NCBI RefSeq assembly: GCF_004122735.1
Contig: NZ_SDIF01000052.1
Coordinates: forward strand, 1-45,753
Source of the DNA: Streptomyces sioyaensis
GTDB lineage: Bacteria; Actinomycetota; Actinomycetes; Streptomycetales; Streptomycetaceae
DNA: 45,753 bases
Direction: 5' to 3'
Shown: piece after piece, positions 8,618-16,467 of the stretch
Layout: every line of letters starts with the position of its first letter
Position numbering within the stretch: position 1 is the first letter of the stretch
The notes under the pieces: model-generated
What the model was told of the DNA's origin: nothing
The model's database searches: none
Seen by the model: only the letters and a program-made list of their open reading frames with translations
Translations under genes and position numbers: made by a program

Positions 8618-9235
8618 TCAGCCGGCCAGGCGCTCCACCAGCAAGAACCCGCCGACGATGATCATCATGGCACCGGAGGCGCGGGTGACCGCCCAGGCGG
8701 CGCGGGGCCGGGTCTTCAAGACGGTGCGCGCCAAGGCTGCGACGGTGAGGTAGACGACGGCACAGGCGGTCATGTGGAGCGCGCCGAGCAGGCCGGTCTG
8801 CGCGGCGACCGGCCAGTGCGTCGAAGGGTCGATGAACTGCGGGAACAGGGAGAAGTACAGCAGCAGCGCCTTAGGGTTCAGGCCGCTGGTCCCGGCCCCC
8901 TTGAGCATGATCTGCATACGGGAGGGGGCCAGGGCCTGTTCGGAGGCGGTCAAGGTGGCCGGCTGCCTCAGCACGCCCCAGCCGAGCCATACCAGGTAGC
9001 CGGCCCCGGCGAGGGTCAGTGCGGTCAGCAGGGTCGGTGAGCTCGCCACGATCACCACCAGGCCCGCGACGGCGAGCAGTGTGTATCCCGCATATCCGGC
9101 TATCAGCCCGGCGACCGCGGGAAGGACCGACCGTTCCCGCAGGCCCGCCGAGATCGCATAGGCCCAGTCCGCACCCGGGGTGCACACCAGCAGGAGGTCC
9201 ACTGCCGAAAAGGCCGCCAGCGTGGTCGTGTCCAT
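8618..9235 (-). CDS. LysE-family amino-acid exporter
   Basis: A 205-residue membrane protein with six hydrophobic segments. It opens LAAFSAVDLLLVCTPGADW, where PGxxxxY/W-type loops follow the first helix as in LysE/RhtB exporters, and has the internal GAGTSGLNPKALLLYFSLFPQF, a hallmark of the family. The ATG at 9235 is preceded by GAGAGGGAC. It is transcribed divergently from the Lrp-family gene 110 bases away, a common pairing in which the regulator senses an amino acid and switches on its export. The exported amino acid or analogue is not predictable. Confidence 0.88.
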   Translation of the reverse strand: MDTTTLAAFSAVDLLLVCTPGADWAYAISAGLRERSVLPAVAGLIAGYAGYTLLAVAGLVVIVASSPTLLTALTLAGAGYLVWLGWGVLRQPATLTASEQALAPSRMQIMLKGAGTSGLNPKALLLYFSLFPQFIDPSTHWPVAAQTGLLGALHMTACAVVYLTVAALARTVLKTRPRAAWAVTRASGAMMIIVGGFLLVERLAG

Positions 9236-9345
9236 GATCTGTCCCTCTCACATTCCGCGTTGCGAGAGGAACGCTAGGCCGGATCTGCCCGAAAGTGTTC
9301 CTTCATTTACCCCATGATCCCGCCGTGTGAGGGAGAATCTCCCCC

Positions 9346-9798
9346 ATGGACGCCATGGACCGGAAAATTCTTGCCGAGCTGCAGCTCGACGGCCGTCTCA
9401 CCGTCACCGAACTGGCCGCCCGCGTGCAGCTCAGCGTCTCGCCCTGCCACCGCCGCCTGCGCGACCTCGAACGCCAGGGAGCGATCCGCGGCTACCGCGC
9501 TGTCGTGGACCCGGATGCAGTGGGCCTGCACTTCGAAGCCCTCGTCTTCGCCACCCTGCGCTGGGAAGACCGTGACACCGTCACCGCCTTCGAAGAAGCC
9601 GTCGCCGCCGTCCCCCACGTACTCCAGGCCCAGCGCCTCTTCGGCGAACCCGACTACCTCCTGCGCGTCGCCACCACCGACCTGGCTGCCTTCCAGCAGC
9701 TCTACGACCAACAATTGGCCAGACTCCCCGGCGTCCAACGCCTGACCTCCACCCTCGTCATGAAACACGTCGTCGACGACCGCCCCCTCCCCAAATAG
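9346..9798 (+). CDS. Lrp/AsnC-family transcriptional regulator
   Basis: A 150-residue regulator. Residues 1-60 form the winged helix-turn-helix (MDRKILAELQLDGRLTVTEL, then SVSPCHRRLRDLERQGAIRG). The remainder is the RAM ligand-binding domain ending LTSTLVMKHVV, with the FGEPDYLLRV core strand. These proteins assemble as octamers and respond to amino acids. The start ATG at 9346 is the first in the frame; the MDRKIL motif begins three codons later. The shared region 9236-9345 with the LysE gene holds AT-richer sequence around GTTCCTTCATTTACC, a candidate operator region, and GGAAC/GTTCC half-sites. Regulation of the exporter is inference from the divergent layout. Confidence 0.9.
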   Translation: MDAMDRKILAELQLDGRLTVTELAARVQLSVSPCHRRLRDLERQGAIRGYRAVVDPDAVGLHFEALVFATLRWEDRDTVTAFEEAVAAVPHVLQAQRLFGEPDYLLRVATTDLAAFQQLYDQQLARLPGVQRLTSTLVMKHVVDDRPLPK

Positions 9799-9810
9799 CC
9801 ACCACCAGAC

Positions 9811-10158
9811 ACCGTCCTCTGCGGCCCCCTGAGCGACCGCTACAGCTGCGTACACATCCTCGCCGTCCTCTACGGCACCCGCGCCCTGACCCTGGTCCTC
9901 CTCGCCCTCGCTCCACACGGGATCTGGCTGGTCATCACCAACCTCACCTTCGGGCTCGGCTTCGCAGGAATCCTGCATGACGTAACAGGCAGCTCCCCCC
10001 GCTCGGATGGTCACCGCCCGCGTGGACGAGCACGAGCCCGCCTCCGCTACGGCTACGAGCAGGGCAACCTCTCGGGCAACATCCTCGGTTGGGCCCAGCA
10101 GGAGGTGAGTTCGCCCGCCTGTCTCCGACGGGTAGTTCTGGCCCCACCAAAACGGTGA
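9811..10158 (+). pseudogene. MFS transporter, internal fragment
   Basis: An open frame with no start reads GPLSDRYSCVHILAVLYGTR, then TLVLLALAPHGIWLVI and FGLGFAGILHDVTGS. These resemble the loop 2-3 motif G-x-LSDR and two neighbouring helices of a major facilitator transporter. After about codon 60 the resemblance is lost, although the frame stays open to TGA at 10156-10158. Only roughly one sixth of a 400-residue transporter remains. Confidence 0.55.
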
Positions 10159-10366
10159 GGCGTGGCTCTGCCAGGCGTTCGACCAGCGGCCCAGTAGGTG
10201 GCCCGAGCACAAGCACAGCCAGCGAGAAGAGGCCGTCAGAGGCCCCGGGTGAACGGCCGTCCGCCCGCTCGGTGGGTGGGGCCAGAACTTCCCGTTCCCT
10301 CGGGAGCACTGGACCCCGTTCAAGGAGCCCAGCCCCCACACCACAGATCATCCAGCCGTATCCACC

Positions 10367-10531
10367 TCACGGCCAGGGATCAAAACACATACTGAGGGCG
10401 GGCAAGGGTTTGCGGTCGACCCAGGCCATCATCGGTCGGAGCTGATCGCGGCTGCGGATTACCTTCAGCGTGCCCGCATAGAAGTAGAAGAGGGCGAGCA
10501 GTCCCGCAACGATCCAGTGGGCGATGTTCAT
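10367..10531 (-). pseudogene. DoxX-family membrane protein, N-terminal stub
   Basis: On the minus strand an ATG at 10531 begins MNIAHWIVAGLLALFYFYAG, then TLKVIRSRDQLRPMMAWVD. This is the first helix and loop of DoxX-like proteins, usually 120-150 residues with four helices. After PLPAL the sequence departs from the family and stops at codon 55. The promoter-proximal part survives and the rest is deleted, next to the equally truncated MFS fragment, so one deletion may have removed both. Confidence 0.7.
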
Positions 10532-10575
10532 CGTTCCCGTTCATGAGTCACCGGTTCATGGGACCCGTGACTGCT

Positions 10576-11070
10576 TCAGGCCAGGTCGGTGGCAGGCTCG
10601 GTCGCGTAGCGGCTCATCGCGTCGATATTGGCCTGTGGCGTCAACGGCCGGCCGCCGGCGAGCACCGTCTGGAGGTCTCGGAAGTACTGCACGTACAAGT
10701 CGGGGGTGAATGTGCTGAGCATGACAGCAGGCTGGTCGGACGGGTTGGCGAAGGTGTGCGGGGTGCCGGGCGGAACCATCACGAGCGTGCCCGCGGTGGC
10801 GTCGTGGTCCTCGTCCCCGACGGTGAACCGCACGGTGCCCGAGAGGATGTAGAAGCCCTCGTCGTGTTGGGCGTGGCGGTGCTGCGGCGGCCCCTGGGTG
10901 TGCGGGGCGAGGACGGACTCGGCGATCGCGAGGCGGTGCCCGGTGTGGCTGCCGTCCTCCAGAACGCGCATACGCGTGGTGCCCAGAACGATCGTCTCGC
11001 CGTCGCCGGGACCCATCACCGATACGGCGGGATCGGCCTGCGACTCGCTGGTCTTCGCTTCTTCGGTCAT
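10576..11070 (-). CDS. cupin-domain protein
   Basis: A 164-residue single-domain cupin. Motif 1 is PPQHRHAQHDEGFYILSGTV (metal-binding His/His/Glu) and motif 2 is PPGTPHTFANPS, with the second-motif histidine. The ATG at 11070 opens MTEEAKTSES. Relatives are small metal-dependent isomerases, dioxygenases or quercetinase-like proteins; the reaction is not predictable. The gene is transcribed divergently from a LysR regulator across an 80-bp gap containing a perfect LysR-type box, so it is the most likely target of that regulator. Confidence 0.85.
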   Translation of the reverse strand: MTEEAKTSESQADPAVSVMGPGDGETIVLGTTRMRVLEDGSHTGHRLAIAESVLAPHTQGPPQHRHAQHDEGFYILSGTVRFTVGDEDHDATAGTLVMVPPGTPHTFANPSDQPAVMLSTFTPDLYVQYFRDLQTVLAGGRPLTPQANIDAMSRYATEPATDLA

Positions 11071-11124
11071 GCCTCAAGTTCACCGCCGGCGACCCACGGC
11101 TGTCCAAGACCCGTCCCGCAGCGC

Positions 11125-11143
11125 CGATACGCCGTAGGTATCG
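11125..11143. promoter_or_regulatory. LysR-type operator between cupin and LysR genes
   Basis: CGATAC-N7-GTATCG is a perfect dyad. Its core ATAC-N7-GTAT is the classical LysR-type recognition motif (T-N11-A). The regulator's GTG start lies 8 bases downstream, so binding would also cover the regulator's own start region (autorepression), while the cupin start is 54 bases away on the other side. Confidence 0.75.
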
Positions 11144-11150
11144 TTGCAGC

Positions 11151-12002
11151 GTGGAGCTACGGACCCTGCGCTACTTCGTGGCCGTCGCCGAGGAACTCCA
11201 CTTCGGCCGGGCCGCCACCCGACTGCACATGAGTCAGCCGCCGCTGAGCCGGGCGATCAAGCAGTTGGAGGCCGATGTCGGGGCCCTCCTGTTCGCCCGC
11301 TCGCCGGCCGGCGTCACGCTCACTCCCGTGGGCACGGTGCTGCTCGACGAGGCGCGGGCCCTACTCGACCATGCCGACCGCGTCCGTGTACGCGTGAGCG
11401 CGGCAGCCGGCGCCGCGACCATCACCGTCGGCATCCTGGGCGACGGCACCGACCCGGGAGTGTCCAGGCTGGCCGCCGCCTATCGTCGAAACCATCCCGG
11501 CATCGACATCCACATCCGCGACACCGATCTGACCGACCCGACGTGCGGGCTGCGCGCCGGACTGGTCGACGTCGCCCTGACCCGGGCGCCGTTCGACGAG
11601 ACCGCCCTGACGGTGCGGACGCTGCGGACCGATCCGGTCGGCGTGGTCCTGCGCGCCGACGATCCGCTGGCCCGCCGCGACCGGCTGCGGCTGGCCGAGC
11701 TGAGCGACCGCCGCTGGTTCCAGTTCCCGCAGGACACCGACCCCAGCTGGCAGTCGTACTGGAACGGCGGCACGCCGCGCGAGGGCCCAGTGGTGCGCGC
11801 CGTCCAGGAATGCCTGCAGGCCGTGCTGTGGAACGGCACGGTCGGCCTGGCCCCGCTCGGACACGACCTGCCCGCGGAGTTGGCCGTGGTACCGCTGACC
11901 GACATGGTGCCGAGCCGAGTGGTGGCGGTGTGGAACGAGGGTGACACCAACCCGTTGATCCGATCCTTCATCGAGATCGCGACAGCCGCGTACCGCCGCT
12001 GA
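11151..12002 (+). CDS. LysR-family transcriptional regulator
   Basis: A 283-residue regulator. Residues 1-60 form the LysR helix-turn-helix (MELRTLRYFVAVAEELHFGR, then LHMSQPPLSRAIKQLE). Residues about 85-283 form the periplasmic-binding-like effector domain. The GTG at 11151 has no Shine-Dalgarno and starts 8 bases after the LysR box, so the transcript may be leaderless. It is divergent from the cupin gene. A strong hairpin ends the transcript at 12182-12215. The effector is unknown; members of this subgroup often control small redox or aromatic-compound enzymes. Confidence 0.9.
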   Translation: MELRTLRYFVAVAEELHFGRAATRLHMSQPPLSRAIKQLEADVGALLFARSPAGVTLTPVGTVLLDEARALLDHADRVRVRVSAAAGAATITVGILGDGTDPGVSRLAAAYRRNHPGIDIHIRDTDLTDPTCGLRAGLVDVALTRAPFDETALTVRTLRTDPVGVVLRADDPLARRDRLRLAELSDRRWFQFPQDTDPSWQSYWNGGTPREGPVVRAVQECLQAVLWNGTVGLAPLGHDLPAELAVVPLTDMVPSRVVAVWNEGDTNPLIRSFIEIATAAYRR

Positions 12003-12181
12003 GCACCGGCAATCGGTGCTGCCGCAGCTCGTGAACAATTCGAACCCAGAGGCCCTCGGAACTGCCTCCTCTCGGCCGTTCGGCACATCCTCTCGGAGGA
12101 GCACGGCACCTGAGCCGTCCGCACTACCAGCCCGACAGGGAGGGGGCGGCGCAGGACGTGCAGCGCCGGCGCACTCCCACA

Positions 12182-12215
12182 AGCACCTCCTGGGGGTGCG
12201 CCCCCAGGAGGTGCT
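12182..12215. terminator. bidirectional terminator between the LysR gene and the sulfur operon
   Basis: A perfect 15-bp stem, AGCACCTCCTGGGGG, with a TGCG loop (12197-12200) and exact complement, lies between the convergent LysR gene (stop 12002) and the last gene of the organosulfur operon (stop 12252). Confidence 0.85.
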
Positions 12216-12251
12216 CCACATGGACCTTGGCGGCCGACGACCCCGTGGGCG

Positions 12252-13151
12252 TCAGGCCGCGGCGGGTGTGTAGTGGCCGGCGTCACCGCCTTCGAGGGCG
12301 CGGCTGGTGGTGCCGTCGATGCCTACCGGGGCGTCCCCTGCGACGGTCACCCGGTGCAGCAGGCGCGGCAGGTCGCCGTAGTCGTCGGGGGCGTAGTGCT
12401 GGGTGCTGCGGTTGTCGAAGAGGACGAGGTCACCTGGCGTCCAGGCCACCCGGACGATGTTCTCCGGCCGCGTCACGTACGACTGGAAGATGCGCAGCAG
12501 GTCCCGGGACTCGGAGGGGCCAAGGCCCTCGATGGTCTGCGCGAAGCCGCCGATGAACAGGCCGCGCTCCCCCGTCTCGGGGTGCACGCGTACTACTGGG
12601 TGGGCGGTGCGGTACTTGCGCGCGACGAACTGCTTACGGTGCTCGGCCGCCTTGTCGTTCTTCGGGGCGGCGTAGTCATAGTCGTTGGTGTGCACCGCCC
12701 ACAGCTTGTCGGCCAGCTCACTCAACGGTTCGGGCAGGTCCTGGTAGGCCGCCGCCGAGTTGGCGATCAGTGTGTTGCCGCCGTAGGGCGGGACGACGAT
12801 GCTGCGCAGGGTCGACGCCTTCGGGGGTGTGCGGACGAAGGTGACGTCGGTGTGCCAGTGGTTGGCGCGGATGCCCTCGTCCCCGTCGACGGGAAGGACG
12901 TTGGGCTGCCCGTCCACGGACGGGACGGTGGGGTGGGCGGTGGTGAGTTCGCCGAAGAGGGAGGCGAAGCGCAGCTGCCCGACGTCGTCCAGCTGCTGGC
13001 CGCGGAAGACCAGTGCCTTGTGTTCCAGCAGCGCCGTGTTGATCTCGGTGACGATCGCCGGGTCGAGGTCGGCGGAGAGGTCTACGCCGACGATCTCGGC
13101 GCCGATGCGTCCGCCGATCCGGCGGATGTCGAAGCCAGTGCTGGTGCTCAT
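12252..13151 (-). CDS. TauD/TfdA-family Fe(II)/2-oxoglutarate dioxygenase (alkylsulfatase or sulfonate type)
   Basis: A 299-residue non-haem iron dioxygenase. The metal triad begins with H100-x-D102 in NHWHTDVTF and ends with the His of STQHYAPDDYG. The 2-oxoglutarate-binding Arg is in RLLHRVTVAGD. The segments PPKASTLRSIVVPPYGGNTL and AVHTNDYDYA resemble AtsK-type alkylsulfate dioxygenases. It would oxidise a C-S or C-O-S carbon, releasing sulfite or sulfate. AAAGGAAG precedes two possible ATGs, at 13157 and 13151; the second has better spacing. It is the last gene of a five-gene minus-strand operon, 111 bases after the flavin monooxygenase. Operon context makes sulfur scavenging the role; the exact substrate is unknown. 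Confidence 0.85.
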   Translation of the reverse strand: MSTSTGFDIRRIGGRIGAEIVGVDLSADLDPAIVTEINTALLEHKALVFRGQQLDDVGQLRFASLFGELTTAHPTVPSVDGQPNVLPVDGDEGIRANHWHTDVTFVRTPPKASTLRSIVVPPYGGNTLIANSAAAYQDLPEPLSELADKLWAVHTNDYDYAAPKNDKAAEHRKQFVARKYRTAHPVVRVHPETGERGLFIGGFAQTIEGLGPSESRDLLRIFQSYVTRPENIVRVAWTPGDLVLFDNRSTQHYAPDDYGDLPRLLHRVTVAGDAPVGIDGTTSRALEGGDAGHYTPAAA

Positions 13152-13262
13152 GTGCATCTTCCTTTCAGGAGTTCCGTCAACTCAGGAGGTGATGGGCGGC
13201 GAGGGTCCTTTGGGAACCGGGTGGGTGGAGGGGTGGTCCCATCCGGTCCTGTGCCGTGCAGG

Positions 13263-14618
13263 TCATGACGGCTGTCCTGCGGGGGCAACAAGCGGGGCGA
13301 GCCGGCCTGCGGGGCATGGGAGCCCGTAATGCTCGCGCAGGGTATGTCCGGTGTACTCGGTGCGGAACAGGCCCCGGGCCTGGAGGAGCGGCACGACGTG
13401 GTCGACGAAGTCCTCCAGGCCGCCCGGCAGATGCGCCGGCATGACGTTGAAACCGTCGGCGGCTCCCTGCGTGAACCACTCTTCGAGCTGGTCGGCGATC
13501 TGCTCCGGGGTCCCGGCGAAGACCCGGTGGCCGCGTCCGCCGCCGAGGCGCGCGATGAGCTCGCGCAGGGTCAGGCCGTCGCGCCGGGCCAGTTCGGCGA
13601 CCAGGGTGAAGCGGCTCTTGTTGCCGTTGATGTCCCGCTCCTCGGGCAGCGCGGGCAGCGGGCCGTCCAGCGGCAGCCCGGTCAGGTCGGTGCCGAGCAT
13701 CCCCGACAACTGGGCGAGTCCGTACTCCGGCACCTGGAGGTCGGTCAGCTCCTGCTCAAGGGCGCGGGCCTCCGCCTCCGTCGAGCCGATGACCGGGCAG
13801 ATCCCGGGCAGAATCTTCAGGCCGTCCTCGGAACGTCCGTAGCGGGCGAGGCGGTTCTTCACGTCCTTGTAGAAAGCCTGCCCGTCGGCGAGGGTCTGCT
13901 GTGCGGTGAACACCGCCTCGGCGTACTGGGCGGCGAACTCCTTGCCGTCCTCGGACGAACCGGCCTGCACCAGTAGCGGGTAACCCTGCGGGCTGCGCTG
14001 CACGTTCAGCGGGCCCTGTACGGCGAAGTGCTCCCCACGGTGGTCGATGGGCTGCACCTTGCCGGTGTCCGCGTAGACCCCGCGCACGCGGTCGAGCAGG
14101 ACCGCGTCGTCCTCCCAGCTGTCCCACAGCTTGGTGGCGACCTCGACGAATTCCCGCGCCCGCTCGTAGCGCAGGCTGTGTTCGAGGTGTTCGTCCTGCC
14201 CGAAGTTGCGAGCCTCGTCGACCGTGCCGGAGGTGACGATGTTCCAGCCGGCTCGCCCGCCGCTGAGGTGGTCGAGGGAGGCGAACTTCCGGGCGGTGTG
14301 GAAGGGCTCGTTGAAGGTGGTCGAGACGGTGGCGATCAGGCCGATGCGCTCGGTCACCGTCGCCAGGGCGGACAGCAGCGTGAGCGGTTCGAAACCGCCG
14401 AGCGCGTTGTGTTTGACCTTGCCCCATAGCGCCAGACCGTCGGCGAAGAAGATCGAGTCGAGCTTGCCGCGTTCGGCGGTCCGCGCGAGGTGCTGAAAGT
14501 ACCGCACGTCGGTGACGCGTTCGGGCTGGGTACGCGGATGCCGCCAGGCGGCGTCGTGATGGCCGGCGTTCATCAGGAAGGCGTTGAGATGAAGGCGGCG
14601 GGGGCCGGCTGCGGGCAT
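13263..14618 (-). CDS. LLM-class flavin-dependent monooxygenase (NtaA/SnaA/DszA type)
   Basis: A 451-residue FMNH2-dependent monooxygenase of the bacterial luciferase superfamily. Diagnostic segments are FFADGLALWG, FEPLTLLSALATVTERIGLI, FNEPFHTARKFASLDHLSGG, AGWNIVTSGTVDEARNFG and, near the C-terminus, VFAGTPEQIADQLEEWF. These define the NtaA/SnaA/DszA branch, which desulfurises or opens sulfones, sulfonates and chelators using FMNH2 and O2. No flavin reductase is encoded in the window. The ATG at 14618 is preceded by GGAGGAA. It follows the permease gene by 52 bases and precedes the TauD gene. A role in carbon-sulfur bond cleavage after uptake by the linked ABC transporter is inferred from context. 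Confidence 0.88.
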   Translation of the reverse strand: MPAAGPRRLHLNAFLMNAGHHDAAWRHPRTQPERVTDVRYFQHLARTAERGKLDSIFFADGLALWGKVKHNALGGFEPLTLLSALATVTERIGLIATVSTTFNEPFHTARKFASLDHLSGGRAGWNIVTSGTVDEARNFGQDEHLEHSLRYERAREFVEVATKLWDSWEDDAVLLDRVRGVYADTGKVQPIDHRGEHFAVQGPLNVQRSPQGYPLLVQAGSSEDGKEFAAQYAEAVFTAQQTLADGQAFYKDVKNRLARYGRSEDGLKILPGICPVIGSTEAEARALEQELTDLQVPEYGLAQLSGMLGTDLTGLPLDGPLPALPEERDINGNKSRFTLVAELARRDGLTLRELIARLGGGRGHRVFAGTPEQIADQLEEWFTQGAADGFNVMPAHLPGGLEDFVDHVVPLLQARGLFRTEYTGHTLREHYGLPCPAGRLAPLVAPAGQPS

Positions 14619-14670
14619 GGAAGGTTCCTCCAGGTTCCTTGGGTTCCCTGCGCGGGGGCGGATTCGGGCG

Positions 14671-15615
14671 TCAGCTCGTGGCGGGGACGCGCCACGAGCT
14701 GAGCCGCTTCTCCACGGCCACCAACAGCTGGTTGAAGGCCACGCCGATCACGGAGATCGTGACGATGCCCGCGTACATCTGCGGAATGGCGAAGTTGTAC
14801 TGGGACGCGTTGATGAGATAGCCGAGACCGGCCTTGGCGCCGATCATCTCGGCGGCGACCAGGACGACGATGGACACCGCCCCGGCCAGCCGGATTCCGG
14901 TGAAGATCGTCGGCACCGAGGCCGGCAGGATCACCTTCTGGAACAGCCGCGGGGCGGACAGGTCCATGGACTTCGCCAGCCTCAGCAGGGTGGGGTCGAC
15001 GGTGCGTACCGCGCTGATGGTGTTGAACAGGATCGGCCACGCGCATGCGTACACCACGATGGAGATCTTCGACGTCTCGCCGATGCCGAGGAGCAGCACG
15101 AACACCGGCAGCAGGGCCAGGGCAGCGGTGTTGAGGAAGACCTGCAGCAAGGGGTTGAGGAGATCGGCGACGGGCCGGTACCAGCCGATGAGCAGGCCCA
15201 GCGGTACGGACACGGCGACGGCTATGCCGAATCCGCTGAACGAACGCACGAGGCTCGCCTGTGCGTTGTCGGCGAGCTGGCCGTTGGCCACCAGTCCCCA
15301 CCAGGCATCGGCGACCTCGCTGAACGGCGGCAGGAACGTCCGGTCCACCAGTCCGAAGCGGGGCGCCAGATCCCACGCGAGCAGCAGGGCGACGATCGCC
15401 ACCGACTTGGTGACGCCGGTCAATACCGCGCGCAGGACGCGGGGCAGCACGGAAGCGTGCTGGGGTCGCGGCCTGCCCGGCCTGACCGGCAGGACGGCTG
15501 CGGGCTCCTCGGTGAACGCCGGCGATGTGCCGGTGGTGGTCGGCGCGGAGAGTTCCGGGGGCTTGAGTTCCTCCGGCGTCTTGCGCCGAGTGCTCGAACC
15601 GCTTGCGAGGCTCAT
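14671..15615 (-). CDS. ssuC: ABC transporter permease, sulfonate (SsuC) type
   Basis: A 314-residue permease. Residues 1-65 are a long, proline-rich cytoplasmic extension, then about six membrane helices. The BPD-transport EAA loop is visible near LAKSMDLSAPRLFQKVILPA and SVPTIFTGIRLAGA. The sequence AAEMIGAKAGLGYLI matches SsuC/TauC permeases. The ATG at 15615 overlaps the stop of the ATPase gene in an ATGA, so translation is coupled. The much longer open frame upstream is antisense-type noise running through the ATPase gene. It should form the membrane channel for an organosulfur compound. The symbol reflects family, not demonstrated substrate. Confidence 0.88.
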   Translation of the reverse strand: MSLASGSSTRRKTPEELKPPELSAPTTTGTSPAFTEEPAAVLPVRPGRPRPQHASVLPRVLRAVLTGVTKSVAIVALLLAWDLAPRFGLVDRTFLPPFSEVADAWWGLVANGQLADNAQASLVRSFSGFGIAVAVSVPLGLLIGWYRPVADLLNPLLQVFLNTAALALLPVFVLLLGIGETSKISIVVYACAWPILFNTISAVRTVDPTLLRLAKSMDLSAPRLFQKVILPASVPTIFTGIRLAGAVSIVVLVAAEMIGAKAGLGYLINASQYNFAIPQMYAGIVTISVIGVAFNQLLVAVEKRLSSWRVPATS

Positions 15616-16463
15616 ACCGAGACCTCTTCCTTCTCCAGCTGTTGGGTCCTGGTCACCTCGTCGTGCAGCAGCGTCCAGATCTCGTGTCGGTACCGTGCGA
15701 ACACGGGGCTGGACCGCAGGTCGTCCGTCGCCGTGCGGGAGTCGAAGCCGATCGGCACGACCTGTTTGATGCGGCCGGGCCTGGAGGTCATGACGGCCAC
15801 CCGCTGGCCCAGGTAGACGGCTTCCTCGATGCCGTGGGTGATGAAGACGACGGTCTTTCCGGTGCGCTGCCAGATGCGTAGCAGTTCGTCCTGGAGCGAC
15901 TCCCTGGTCTGGGCGTCCAGTGCGGCGAACGGCTCGTCCATCAGCAGGACGTCGGGGTCGTAGGCGAGAGAGCGGGCGATGGCCACGCGCTGGCGCATGC
16001 CGCCCGACAGCTCGTGCGGGTGACGGTTCTCGAATCCGGAGAGCCCGACCAGGTCCAGGTATTCGCGGGCACGCGCGGCGCGCTCGCGTCGTGGCACGCC
16101 GGTCGCCTCCAGGCCGAACTCGACGTTGCCCAGGGCGGTGCGCCAGGGCAGCAGGGCGTACTGCTGGAAGACGATGCCGCGGTCCAGGCCGGGCCCGGTC
16201 ACCGGTTCCCCGTCCAGCAGGATCCGTCCGCCGGTCGACCGGGCGAGCCCGCCCAGCAGGTCCAGCAGCGTGGACTTGCCGCATCCGCTGGGGCCGACCA
16301 CGACGACGAACTCCCCCGCCTCGATGCGCAGGTCGACACCGTCCAGAGCGGTGAATTCGCCCTCCCCGTGCGCCGGGCCGCGCCCCTGGGCCCGTCGCCT
16401 CTTGGCGGGAAAGGTCTTGCGCACCCGCTCGAACTCGATCTTGGGTGTGGTGGATCCTGACAT
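15612..16463 (-). CDS. ssuB: ABC transporter ATP-binding protein, sulfonate (SsuB) type
   Basis: A 283-residue ATPase. Walker A is GPSGCGKST (residues 57-65), the Q-loop is in IVFQQYALLPWRTALGNVEF, the signature is LSGGMRQRVAIARSL, Walker B is VLLMDEPFAALDA and the switch histidine is in VVFITHGIEEAVYLGQRV. This is the SsuB/TauB/NrtD branch. Residues about 20-36 (KRRRAQGRGPAHGEGE) are a basic insert not usual in the family. The ATG at 16463 comes 4 bases after the stop of the binding-protein gene, with GGGAG just before it, and its own stop overlaps the permease start. It powers uptake by the permease at 14671-15615. Confidence 0.9.
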   Translation of the reverse strand: MSGSTTPKIEFERVRKTFPAKRRRAQGRGPAHGEGEFTALDGVDLRIEAGEFVVVVGPSGCGKSTLLDLLGGLARSTGGRILLDGEPVTGPGLDRGIVFQQYALLPWRTALGNVEFGLEATGVPRRERAARAREYLDLVGLSGFENRHPHELSGGMRQRVAIARSLAYDPDVLLMDEPFAALDAQTRESLQDELLRIWQRTGKTVVFITHGIEEAVYLGQRVAVMTSRPGRIKQVVPIGFDSRTATDDLRSSPVFARYRHEIWTLLHDEVTRTQQLEKEEVSV

Positions 16464-16467
16464 GGGA

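Noticed and set aside
9307..10344. 345-residue minus-strand open frame over the Lrp gene
   Set aside because: Antisense shadow with acidic/Gly-rich composition. The Lrp domain on the plus strand is unambiguous.
9944..10351. 135-residue minus-strand frame with FSLAVLVLGPPTGPLVERL
   Set aside because: Looked like a transporter helix at first, but the rest is low-complexity and it overlaps the better-supported MFS fragment on the plus strand.
14671..16284. 537-residue permease with a long N-terminal extension
   Set aside because: The first ~220 codons run in the wrong frame through the ATPase gene. The ATGA overlap at 15612-15615 marks the true start.
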